A stretch of 64,000 bases of DNA, taken from Methanobrevibacter sp. V74 (GTDB lineage: Archaea > Methanobacteriota > Methanobacteria > Methanobacteriales > Methanobacteriaceae). The notes below the pieces were generated by a model. It did no database searches, was not told the origin of the DNA, and was given only the letters and a program-made list of their open reading frames with translations. The position numbers and the translations under genes are program-made. Positions 46,634 through 57,186 of the stretch are shown in pieces. The stretch spans positions 36,241 through 100,240 of the forward strand of contig NZ_CAUJAN010000006.1 in assembly GCF_963082495.1 (NCBI RefSeq), written 5' to 3'. Positions within the stretch are counted from its first letter, which is position 1. Every line of letters starts with the position of its first letter.

Positions 46634-47107
46634 ATGGATAAATCAAGTTTAGTGGTTCTCATTGTTGCAGTCCTACTTATCGTTGTTGGAGGATATTTAA
46701 TCGTCTCAAATCAACCAGGTGGTGATGTTAGTGGGGATTCTTTAAAAATTCCTTTAAAAACACAGGACTTCACACTTTTCAATGCCGATGTCCCGGAAGG
46801 TTCTAATTTCACAGTTGAATACGAAGCCAATGGGATGAAATTTTATCGGAATACAGGCAAATATTCCAGTAATCTTTCTGGAATCATTATTAATAAAAAT
46901 CTAACAGATGTATTGCTTGGAAATAATTCGATACCTATTTCAAATTCAACTGATGAGCATATTTATTCTTCAGTTGTTAAAAATGAAACTGTTTATAAAT
47001 ATGTCTCTAATCATGGGGATGTTGATTTTATCATTATCGGTGATGATATTAACTTATTAAAAGAAGTTTCAGATTCAATTAAGGTTAAAGATCTTTCTAA
47101 TCTTTAA
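46634..47107 (+). CDS. Hypothetical membrane-anchored protein, 157 aa
   Basis: One N-terminal membrane segment (SLVVLIVAVLLIVVGGYLIV) is followed by a soluble domain of about 125 residues outside the membrane, with VPEGSNFTVEYEANGMKFYR and several Asn-x-Ser/Thr sequons. A GGGGA ribosome-binding site lies 5' of the ATG. It ends one base before the converging glycosyltransferase gene. No family recognised. Confidence 0.6.
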   Translation: MDKSSLVVLIVAVLLIVVGGYLIVSNQPGGDVSGDSLKIPLKTQDFTLFNADVPEGSNFTVEYEANGMKFYRNTGKYSSNLSGIIINKNLTDVLLGNNSIPISNSTDEHIYSSVVKNETVYKYVSNHGDVDFIIIGDDINLLKEVSDSIKVKDLSNL

Positions 47108-48997
47108 TCATATTGAATATTTTTCTATTCTATAAATTAACTCTTTTACGATTCCATCATTATTTTTATTTTTAACTTTTGCAAGTCTCTTTTGATATGT
47201 TGGAAGCTTTCTCAAAAAGTTTTTAACTCTAGGAGCATTCATTACTTCATGGTATTCTCCATAACCTAAACGTTCTACATAATATCCATTAAGGGTCTGT
47301 TCAAAGTTTCCAATAGCCGGAACTGAATAGATTGGTTTTTTCAGTGAAATTGCTTCGGAAATAAATGTAAATCCGCCATTACAAATTACAGCTTTAGAAG
47401 ACGCTAAATCGTCATAAAACTCATCTTCATTAAACTTCTTATAAGTTAAATTGCCATCAATTTTATCTTCATCAAATCCATATACAATGAATTGCTCATC
47501 CTTTAGAGCTTTTAGTCTACGAACAAGTTTAACGCTTTCTTTACTTGTTTGATATACGATTACATGATTGCCGTTTTTTGGTTTTAATTTAAGTATGTCC
47601 TCACGAATAACCGGGGGGTAAATCACAGCCTTCTTTTTAGACCTGACCGGCGGGTAAAAGAAGCTTGTTAAAATGTGCACTTTTGGCTTAACAACATATG
47701 CCTTAATTACACTTTTTGCTTTAAGCATTTCCATCCGTTTATTTGGAGGATAACTAATTTTGGCTTGTGTAATCATATGGATATTGTCTAAACTAATCAA
47801 TGGAATGTCAAGTAATTTGGAAATCATTGTTGCATAAAGTTCAAAATCAGTAACAATAACATTGGGTCTTAATTCTCTTGCTTTTTTATATAAGTTTTCA
47901 TAGCCTATTTTTATGTTTGTCGGATTTCTTTTAATTGCATTGGCCAATGTTTGAAGGTTATTAACTTTATTGTTAATATAAACAGTATTGAATCCTCCAA
48001 TTTCATAAACATTCTCAAATTTGGATTTCAAATAATCATATGCCCTATCACTTGTGAATAGGTATACGTCATATTTTTCCTTAATTCTCTCAATTATAAC
48101 GCTGCTTCGAATGGCATGGCCCATTCCTTCACCACAGACACAGTAGAAGACCACATTTTTTGACCTGTTCTTGCTTACTCTGAAACGGGCTCTTGCGTTG
48201 ATTTTTTGAATTGATTCATCATATTCTACTTTGATTTTATTAATTTTTTCGCTAGCTTCACTTAATCTGTTGGCTTTATTTTCAGATATTCTTTCATGGC
48301 CATGATCAAAGTTATAATTAATCTCTTCAGCTTCTGTCCTTTTTCCTAGAAAGTCATTAACAGTACTTTTACCGTATTGTCTGATTAATGTTTCAATCCC
48401 TTCTTCCTCTAATCTTCTAGTTGAAACACCAATTTTAGCATTTCTCAATACTTTAAAGCGTTCTTTACTAGCTAATCTTTCGATGTAGTCAGTATCTTCT
48501 CCAAAGGTTAGCTCTTCATCAAAGCCATTACATGCATCATGCAGTTCTTTTTTTGCAATAATTCCGTAACAACCCGCTCCATGAGGTTTTATCTTTTCAA
48601 CACTTATCATGAAATAATTAGCAAAATCATGGAATAATTTATCTTCAACTTTATTGGACATTGGAAGCATTTGGGTAATGGCTATTCCAGCTCGTTCCAT
48701 TCTAAATTCATATATGACATTTCTTAAATAGTCATCAGTAAGTTTCAAATCAGAATCTAAAAATAATAGATATTCCCCTTTTGCTATTTTAGCACCATTG
48801 TTTCTACCTACTGCAGGCAATCCTCCTTCAGTTACTATGCATTCATAGGATTCGGCAATTTCTCTGGTTTTATCAGTTGAGTTGGCATCAGCAACTATAA
48901 TTTCATAATCGTCAAAACTCTGTTTTTTAATACTTTCTAATAAAACTGGAAGGCATGCTTCTTCATTGTAGGTAGGTATGATAATGCTTAAAATCAT
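47108..48997 (-). CDS. Fused GT2 and GT-B glycosyltransferase
   Basis: 629 residues with two enzymes in one chain. Residues 1-230 are a GT2 domain (IIPTYNEEACLPVLLESIKK, DSDLKLTDDYL as the DxD site, and ELTFGEDTDYIERLA). After a charged linker, residues from about 278 form a GT-B domain of the MJ1255 type: VCGEGMGHAIRSSVIIERIK, DNIHMITQ, and ICNGGFTFISEAISLKKPIY near the C-terminus as the nucleotide-sugar site. It likely builds a cell-surface glycan or pseudomurein-linked polymer. No membrane anchor is seen. Confidence 0.8.
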   Translation of the reverse strand: MILSIIIPTYNEEACLPVLLESIKKQSFDDYEIIVADANSTDKTREIAESYECIVTEGGLPAVGRNNGAKIAKGEYLLFLDSDLKLTDDYLRNVIYEFRMERAGIAITQMLPMSNKVEDKLFHDFANYFMISVEKIKPHGAGCYGIIAKKELHDACNGFDEELTFGEDTDYIERLASKERFKVLRNAKIGVSTRRLEEEGIETLIRQYGKSTVNDFLGKRTEAEEINYNFDHGHERISENKANRLSEASEKINKIKVEYDESIQKINARARFRVSKNRSKNVVFYCVCGEGMGHAIRSSVIIERIKEKYDVYLFTSDRAYDYLKSKFENVYEIGGFNTVYINNKVNNLQTLANAIKRNPTNIKIGYENLYKKARELRPNVIVTDFELYATMISKLLDIPLISLDNIHMITQAKISYPPNKRMEMLKAKSVIKAYVVKPKVHILTSFFYPPVRSKKKAVIYPPVIREDILKLKPKNGNHVIVYQTSKESVKLVRRLKALKDEQFIVYGFDEDKIDGNLTYKKFNEDEFYDDLASSKAVICNGGFTFISEAISLKKPIYSVPAIGNFEQTLNGYYVERLGYGEYHEVMNAPRVKNFLRKLPTYQKRLAKVKNKNNDGIVKELIYRIEKYSI

Positions 48998-49043
48998 ATT
49001 TAAAATTTTATTTTCTAAATTAATAAATTTTTGTAAAATTATG

Positions 49044-49707
49044 CATTCCTAGAAACTTAATGTGTGTTATGGCCAATTTGTTTAATTATCATGATTTATA
49101 TCAGTATTATGTTTACTTTAAATTTGAATTTTCGTAAGTTTTTTCATATTATCTGCCAATGTAGTCAACTTAATTTTTTCTGAAAATTACTGTTTTCTAT
49201 TTTATTAGTAATATCCATAAAAAATTAGTTTTATCATATCTTAAGGTCAAAAGGTGGTTTTCCCACATTTGAAATTTTTCATTCAATCTTAAAGAAATTA
49301 AACGTACCATCCAACTATTCGGATGCAAGAGACATAAGTTGAAATTATTCTTCTATTTCACTAATTTCCCTAGTTTAAAATTGAACAGAAGCTAAAACTC
49401 AATAATTTTTGCCAACATTCAAAACAATCAAATATTTTAAAAAATCTATGATGAATCTATCAGAAGAATACATCAATTCACTTCCAATTAACTTAATCAG
49501 TAACTAAAAAACTTTAATCATCAATATTAATATTTTTAGTTAATAATATTTAAAATATACTATGTTTAATTATTAAAATTAATTATAGGTAAATTAAAAC
49601 TATTTAATAAAATATCATAATAAGTGAAGGTAGTATAAATTAAGATAATTGAAAACTAAGCATTTTAGTAAAAAATTAAGAATAAACACATTAAGTTTCT
49701 AGGAATG
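49044..49707. mobile_element. Non-autonomous inverted-repeat element (MITE-like), 664 bp
   Basis: Bounded by perfect 22-bp inverted repeats (CATTCCTAGAAACTTAA plus TGTGT at the left, its reverse complement at 49686-49707). The outer 17 bp are those of the IS4-type element at 9.4 kb. The 620-bp interior has no transposase and no frame over 60 codons, so it would need a transposase in trans. Its right part is shared with the relic near 19.4-19.6 kb, so this is a repeat family. Confidence 0.75.
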
Positions 49708-49710
49708 TCT

Positions 49711-49718
49711 GTTTTTCA
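49711..49718 (+). repeat. Target-site duplication (left copy)
   Basis: GTTTTTCA, identical to 51349-51356 on the far side of the IS. Confidence 0.8.
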
Positions 49719-51348
49719 GGGACTGTCAATTGTTAGGACTTTTGATAACATCTAGTGTTTATTTTTTCAAAGTCTTTTTTCCAGCCTTCTTTTAATTTTT
49801 TACTTCTTAATTTTTCGTTAAATTTATATATTGGTTATGGTTTAGTTTTTTTTAGTTTTTATATTTTTTTATTTTTCATGAAATTATTTCGTTATATTAT
49901 CGTTTAATTTTGATATATATTAACAATAATTTTTAAAATTAATTATTTATGATTATAAACTTTTTATAGTTTATTTTAAGTGTAATTAACTATTTATAGT
50001 ATGGAAGACAAATAATTATATATGTACAGCAAAATTAAATGCCTTCCATATCTTAAATTGGTTGGCGAAGCTTATATATTTATCGGTGCATTTAAGGATC
50101 CAGTTCGAAATGGATTTTTGGTTGAAAAAGATTTTGATGAAAAAATTTATCCTCAATTAATTTTGCCTATTGGTGCTATTCTCGACGATGATTACTTTGT
50201 TAATAGTCAGGGTATTGTTGAAGAACGTGAACCTTATTGTAAACATTGTGGTGCTAAAAAATTTTCTAGAAAAGGATATAATTGGAGATTACTTTATTTG
50301 GATGATGGAACTCCTGTTAGAATTTTAAAGTTAAGCGATATAAATGTAAAAAATGTAAAAAGAAGTTCCAAGTTGAATTCACTGAATACTGGGGAAAATT
50401 CTGCAATTATTCCAATAAAATGAAAAACAAAGCAAAAACACTCCTACAACACGGATGGAAATCACTAAGAAACATTGGAAATGATTTTAAAACGTTATTG
50501 AACTTTAGTATTTCACATGAGTCAGTTAGAAAAGCTTTAAAAACTGATGACGGACTGTACTGGTTAAACGAAGAACTAGAACTCTCAGGATATTATGGAT
50601 ATGATGCCCAATGGGTCAGAAATGAAGGAAAATGGATATAACAGACTAGATATATTTGATATAATCAATAATATACCCGTAGCATGCCTAATATCCAAAA
50701 AAGAAACATCAAAAATAATTTACGATTTCATTGACATATCAATCCCTTTAAAACACCGCAAAGCAATAATAACTGACTTAAAAGAAGACTATGAACAAAT
50801 AATGATAAAATTAGGCTTTGCACACCAACACTGCACATTCTACCTAATAAAAAACATGACAACCAACTTAAAACCAAAAATAAACGAAGAACTCGATAAA
50901 TACGAAACAGAATTACGAAAAAACAACACAAAAATCTCAGAAAACAAAATCAAAAAAATGAGAAAAAAGAAAAAAGAAGAAATATCTGATAAAATAAAAA
51001 TATATGTTGGATTATTTTACGAATTATTCCACCAACAATCATTTGAAAAAGCAATAAGTTACATAGAACTATTAAAATATGAATTAAAGAATTTTCCAAA
51101 GATGATGCAAGACTACTTAAATAAAAATTTCTTCCCAGTTTACAGAAAATATCTAATATTCCTTGAAAAAGACCATATTGGAAAATTAGATAGTACAAAC
51201 AACAAAATAGAAAATTACTTCGGAAATACATTAGATAAACACACAAAAAGAATCTATAGAACTCCTGAGGGAATATTTGACTATATCATGACAAGAAAAG
51301 ATGGGTGGATAGAAAATCAAAAAAAAGTCCTAACAAATTGACAGTCCC
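49719..51348 (+). mobile_element. Insertion sequence with terminal repeats and 8-bp target duplication, 1630 bp
   Basis: Left end GGGACTGTCAATTGTTAGGA, right end its near-exact reverse complement (one base indel), flanked by GTTTTTCA on both sides. The 8-bp duplication fits ISL3-like or ISM1-type elements. Contains one transposase gene with two frameshifts. The left 300 bp (49719-50021) before the gene is non-coding. Confidence 0.85.
50022..51341 (+). pseudogene. DDE transposase with two frameshifts
   Basis: Reconstructed length about 440 residues. It has an N-terminal zinc-finger (PYCKHCGAKKF and YKCKKCKKKF), then the catalytic core: Asp in YYGYDAQW, Asp in ITDLKEDYEQIM, and Glu in TNNKIENYFG. 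Shifts fall near 50331 (an extra T in ATTTTAAAG) and near 50640 (an extra A in ATATAAC). Both are one-base insertions. It is the full-length homologue of the truncated gene at 11285. The 3' part is A/C-rich. Confidence 0.8.
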
Positions 51349-51356
51349 GTTTTTCA
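51349..51356 (+). repeat. Target-site duplication (right copy)
   Basis: GTTTTTCA, matching 49711-49718. Confidence 0.8.
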
Positions 51357-51434
51357 TAAACTTTATATATTTATTATAAGAAAATACTACATAATTAATG
51401 TATTATTTATATTTTTTAAATAAAACTTGATTTT

Positions 51435-54400
51435 ATGGGGATTAATAACTTTGAAGGTGGTGAAAAAATCAATAAGAAATTATGTAATTGTCTTATTATT
51501 ATTTGTTTTATTTTATTCTCATTAAATATGGCATTTGCATCAAATGAAACACAAATTAATGTTGATTGTTTGAAAAACTCAGATGATGTTTTAAATATTG
51601 ATGATTTAAACCAAAATTCTACGATTAATTATACAAAGAGCTCTAAAACAATTGAAATTACACAAGATAATTATGAAAATTATTTTAATATTAGAACAGG
51701 GAAAATTATTGATACATCAGGGATTTCTAAGGGAGATACTTTAAAAATTGGTAATATTTCTAATAGGGCCTTTGTTATAGATCGTCAACTTACATTAATG
51801 CCAATTTCTCCTAATGATAAGATTAGTAATGGTTTTATTCATCTTATTAAAGGAAGTGATGGGTCTACTGTAACAAATCTTACTATTAATAATACAAAAG
51901 GTACACTAAATATTTTAGGTGCAAATGTAGGCCAATTACATGGTATTTGGTTATCTCATTCTAATAATAATCTTATTTCATATAATACTATAAGAATTGC
52001 AAATGCTTTTGGTGTTTATGCAATGCCTATGGGTTGGTCTAGTAATAATAGAATTATTTACAATGATATGAAAACATATATTACTTGTAATATGGTTATG
52101 GGGTTATGTCATTATAATTTAATTTCACATAATAGTTTAGAAGTTTTAAGTTATTCCGATACATCTGTTACAAATTTAATTTATTTTAATCCTTTTGGAC
52201 ATGCGGATTATAGTGGTTCTGGATTATGTAAAGGTAATATAATTTCATTTAATGATTTTAAAGGTTTTTGTAATGGGCCTATGTCTATTTTATTACAATT
52301 TGTTTATGAAAATCATGATGGTACGGTTATTGCAAATAACACTTTTTCTAAAGGTTCATATGCTATTAATTTAGTTGGTAAGAATATTTCTGTTTATGGT
52401 AATAAAGTACATGATAGTGGTATTGGTATTTCTGTTTTTGGAAGTAATTTTTCTGTGCATGATAATGTTTTAAAAGGTAATAGCTTAGTATCAGGTATTA
52501 AGGCTGGAAGTATTGGAGATTCACTTTGTAATGTTTATAGGAATAATATTACTTTTATAGATATTTATAATGCAATATTTATTGGTAATCAAGTTAATGC
52601 TTATGATAATTATATAAATATTAAAGAATATGGTGTAGGAATAGCTATTGAAGGTGATTATTCAAATATTCATGATAATAGGATTAATAACAAACATGAT
52701 ACTGGTATATCAGTAGTAGGTAATAATAACATTATAAATAATAATATTATTAATACCAAAAATATAGGTATTGTCCTATCAGCTAGATCTACTAACTACC
52801 GTTATTATAATAATACATTTACCAATAATAAAATTACTAGTGAAAGTTATGGTATTTATATTGAAGGTTTAGTTTATAATAGTACAATATTGGATAATAT
52901 TATTGAAACTAATGCTAGTGTTGGTATTTATAAAGATATAACTGATGAATTGTCTAATGTTGAAGAAGATAATATGGTTAATGGTGTTATTTTAGATTCA
53001 ACATATATTATTGTCAATAATGATAATTATCATAAATATTTTGATAGATATGGACATTTAACATTTAAATTTGAAGAAAATAAAACTAAAATAATATTTT
53101 TAACATTTTTAACAAATAAAAACTTAATTTTTCAGGATAAAATCAATGTAATTAGTAATAAAATGAATAATTTATTGATTAATGTCACAATCACTTTTGA
53201 GGCCGATGCTAGTGGTTCATTAATCCGCGATTTTAATTTTATTAATCATGATAAAGAAACTATTATTCTAAATGGTGTTAACGATGTTACAGTCACTAAA
53301 AATAATATTACAAATTTATTTAGAAATTAGGTAGTTTATCTAATTCAACTATACTAATTCAAGATGTTTGTGAAAATATTATAATATCCTGTAATAACAT
53401 ATATGTAAATTCAAAAACACATTATGCATATGCAATTAATGCTCCTTCAGCTAATCCATTTACTCATAAAATGAATAAAAAATTATCTAAGGGAGTTAAT
53501 ATTTTAGATAATACAATAATTATGATTTCTTCTGGTAGTACAGAAGCTATTTACACTGATACGCTATCTGAAAGTAATTTTATTTCTAATAAAATCAACA
53601 TTATTTCTAAAAATTATGGATATGGTATTGTATTTAATAATGTGATTGGAAGGTTATCTGACATTAATGTTTCAAATAATGAAATTGTTATTCATAGTGA
53701 GCAAATGACATATTTAATTGAACTTTGCCAAGTGGATAATTCAACAATTGAAAATAATAAGTTATATGGTAAAAGTAATGGAATTTATGCTATTGACATA
53801 TATTGGTCTAACAATATTTCTGTTAATAATAATGCCATTTCAGTATTTGGTGGAAATTTATCTAAAATTTTAGGGATATCAGATTTATTAGGTATAGGAA
53901 ATTCAGCTATAGCAATATTTAAGAATTCATCTAATATTTGTATTTCAACCAATATTATTTATGCTAATTTTTCAAAAACAATATTTGACAATACTACTGA
54001 TGGATTCATAAATGCCTCTTTTAATTCATTTATTATTGATAATGAAAACTATAACTGTTATTTTAATGAGATTGGAGAATTATATTCAAATGTTATAACA
54101 AAAAATAGTACTTTGCTACTTCATAATTTAACAAAAAATCAATTATTGATTATAAATGATTTAGTTAAAATTTCTTCTTATGATTTAAATCTACCCTCTT
54201 CAATTTCTATAATTTTTAAAAATAATTCCTCGAATTCAATTATTTGCAATGCATCTTTTATTAATTCTTCAATTGATTTAATTAATGTTTCAAATATTAA
54301 TATTATAAATAACGCTTTTAATTCTTCAAAAAAAGTCATATATTAAATATTAATGGCGGCGAAAAAAATTTATTTAGTAATAATGAGTTATTTATTAATT

Positions 54401-57171
54401 CTACTGATATTTCAGTTATTAATCTCAATAATACTTTATTAAATATTATAAAACATAATAATATTAAATTTAATACAACTAACTCTAAAATTATAACTAT
54501 TAATAATTCTAACTTCACATTAATTAGTAATAATGCAATACTAGGTATATCTGATTCATTAATTTTCATTTGTTCTAATAGTTCAAGTTATGATAATATT
54601 TATAAAAATATATTAAATGCTAATGCTTCATCAATATGTGGATATTTAGCTTCTAATGCAAAATGGAGTAGTATTAGTTATAATAATATTCTAATTAATA
54701 AATCCACCAATCAATCAGCTATATATTATTGTAATAATTCATCCAATAATACAATTAATGAAAACTATATTATTTCATATTCACTAAATGATAATGACTA
54801 TGCAGTTTCAGTAATTTCAAATAAGAATTTATCAAATTCGATAGTCAAAAACTATTTAATAAGTTCTAATGGTTTTAAACGAGCTAATTTTGCAGTATAT
54901 GCTCCATTTGATTTGGTTAAAGATAATTCTCCATTTGATCTTTATGTAGCATATAATGGAAGTGATGTTGTTGGTAATGGTAGTATAAATAATCCTTATG
55001 CTACAATTAAAAAAGCTATTGAAAATAGTTTAAACTTATGTATTATATATGTATTTGATGGAAATTATAACGAATCTAATATTACTATTGATAAGAATTT
55101 AACAATCCTTGCTGTTAATTCAGGTAAGGCATTCATTGATGTTCAAGCTAATCAATTATTCAATATACTTGAAAATAATACTTTATCTGTTTCTGGTTTT
55201 TTAATTGCTAATGCTTATAATGTTGATGGGGGATCAGTATTTATTAATAATGGCAAATTATTCATAAATAATGTGACTATATTTAACTCTTCATCTTATT
55301 TTGATAATTCTCACCCAGTGTTCAACCAAAATATAACATATCATGAGGATAATTTAATTGATAAAGCACATACAATTGATTGTTCGAATATGGGTAAAGG
55401 AGGCGCAATTCTAAATAATGGAGAATTAATTATCAATTCTTCTGTATTTTTTAATAATTTTGGACATTGTGGTGGAGTCATAGCTGATTATGGTAAAACT
55501 ATTATAGAGGCATCTATCTTTTATAATAACAGAGGAATTCATGGAGGAGTTATTTATTCAAATTCAAAAAATAATTTGTCTATAATTAATTCTATTTTTA
55601 ATAATAACACAGCATTAATTTCAATAGACTTTTGTAAAATTTTAATGCATTCTGTTGGTTGGTCAATTGAAGAGAACTATTTTTATCATTATAAATCTGA
55701 ATGTGATTCACCAATTGGGGCTGGCGGTGTAATTTATACAAAAAATACTTGCATATTAATCAAAAATTCGTCATTTATGGATAATTCAGCTAGTATTGGT
55801 GGAGTGATAGCTACTCAGTGTGATAGTTTCACACAACTATCGAATTTTATTTCTAATGTTGATTTATATATTGATAATTGTTATTTTTATAATAATAAAG
55901 CTAATGATACTAGGTTTAAAGATGATCCACTTTATTTAGATGATTATAAACATTTCAATGGTTATAATGGTGGTGTTATCTATGGAACTTATAATAAACT
56001 ATATATAAATGCTTCTAAATTTTATTATAATAAAGCTATTAATAATGGAGGAGTTTTATATGCCAAATCCAATGATGGTAAGATAATAGACTCTGTTTTG
56101 AATAATAATCGTGCTGGAACTAGTGGTGGGGCTTTAGATATTTCAAAAAATTTCATTATCATGAGATCAATTATTTCACATAATTCTGCTAGATATGGTG
56201 GTGCTATTGAATATGATTCTTATACTCATTATGGTCATATTCAAGACAATTTTAACATTTATAATTCAACTATATCTAATAATAAAGCTTTGAATGCTGG
56301 TGGTGCTTTTAACATCGGCTCTGGAAATGTTTCTATTCATGATTCAAATATTCTAAATAATTTTGCACCTTCTGGAACTACAATACATTCTCATGGAATC
56401 AAATATGCTATTGATATGAGATATAACTATTGGGGGGTATTACCAAATGGTCATATTGGACCTGATGACTCGGTTTGGAATGTGTATCATAATTTATTTA
56501 AACCATGGTACAAAGAATGGGTAGATTGGAATCCAAAAGTTATTGAATCAAATAATTCTAGTTCTAACTCTAGTAATTATAATCCTTATATTAATCCTAA
56601 TTCAAATAATAATGGGAGTAATTCTGGTAATTCAGCATCTACTGGAACTAGTTCATCTACTACAACTTCAATTGGTGGAAATAATGGAAATGATCAGGGT
56701 AATGGTAAATACTTTGGTTCAGGTGATGGGAATAATTTAGGTCCAGGTAGTGGTAATGGGGGTAATGATGGTTCTTATTCAACTCTTCCAGGTTATAATA
56801 AATATAATGGGCAAAATATAAATGGAAATACAAATTCAAATAAGTCATCTAATTCGATTAACTCTAAAATTCATGGAAATGTTGATTTAAATAGTATTAG
56901 TAGATTAAATAGTTCAAACTATAATCCTAATTTAATTTCCACAGGTTTTACTGCAAATGCTGCTTCATCTCCATCAAGTTCTCAAAGAGGTATGCAAGAT
57001 GATAGTGAAGGTTCAAGTTCTTCAACGGATAATTCTTATGAAATTACTAAAAAAATTAAAGAATTGTATGATGATGATAGATCTTTAACGATCTTTATTG
57101 TATTTATAATTGTTATTTTAGCTTTATTAATTTTGGGATGCAAATATGGGGTTGGTAAATTTGAAGAATAA
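51435..57171 (+). pseudogene. Large adhesin-like surface protein, two frameshifts
   Basis: About 1910 residues over three frames. Signal peptide LCNCLIIICFILFSLNMAFA; the first frame (to 53330) and second (53331 to 54346) hold NosD-like parallel beta-helix repeats rich in N-x-I patterns. The third frame contains LYVAYNGSDVVGNGSINNPY with further helix repeats, a Ser/Asn/Gly-rich linker (56540-57000), and a C-terminal membrane anchor (LTIFIVFIIVILALLILGCK). Shifts lie near 53326 (one T lost) and 54345 (two bases gained). The gene may be disrupted or the assembly may be wrong. The start is uncertain: ATG at 51435, or ATC at 51468 after GGTGA, which gives a cleaner signal peptide. Confidence 0.8.
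51459..51463 (+). promoter_or_regulatory. Ribosome-binding site pointing to an ATC start
   Basis: GGTGA lies four bases before ATC at 51468, the same spacing as ahaD and the RraA-like gene have to their ATG. The ATG at 51435 has only a weak site. Confidence 0.45.
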
Positions 57172-57186
57172 TAATTATTCTTCTTT

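Noticed and set aside
49044-50021. A non-coding RNA in the gene-free stretch
   Set aside because: The stretch is fully accounted for by the MITE-like element and the IS left end; no stable fold or tRNA-like pattern was found by eye.
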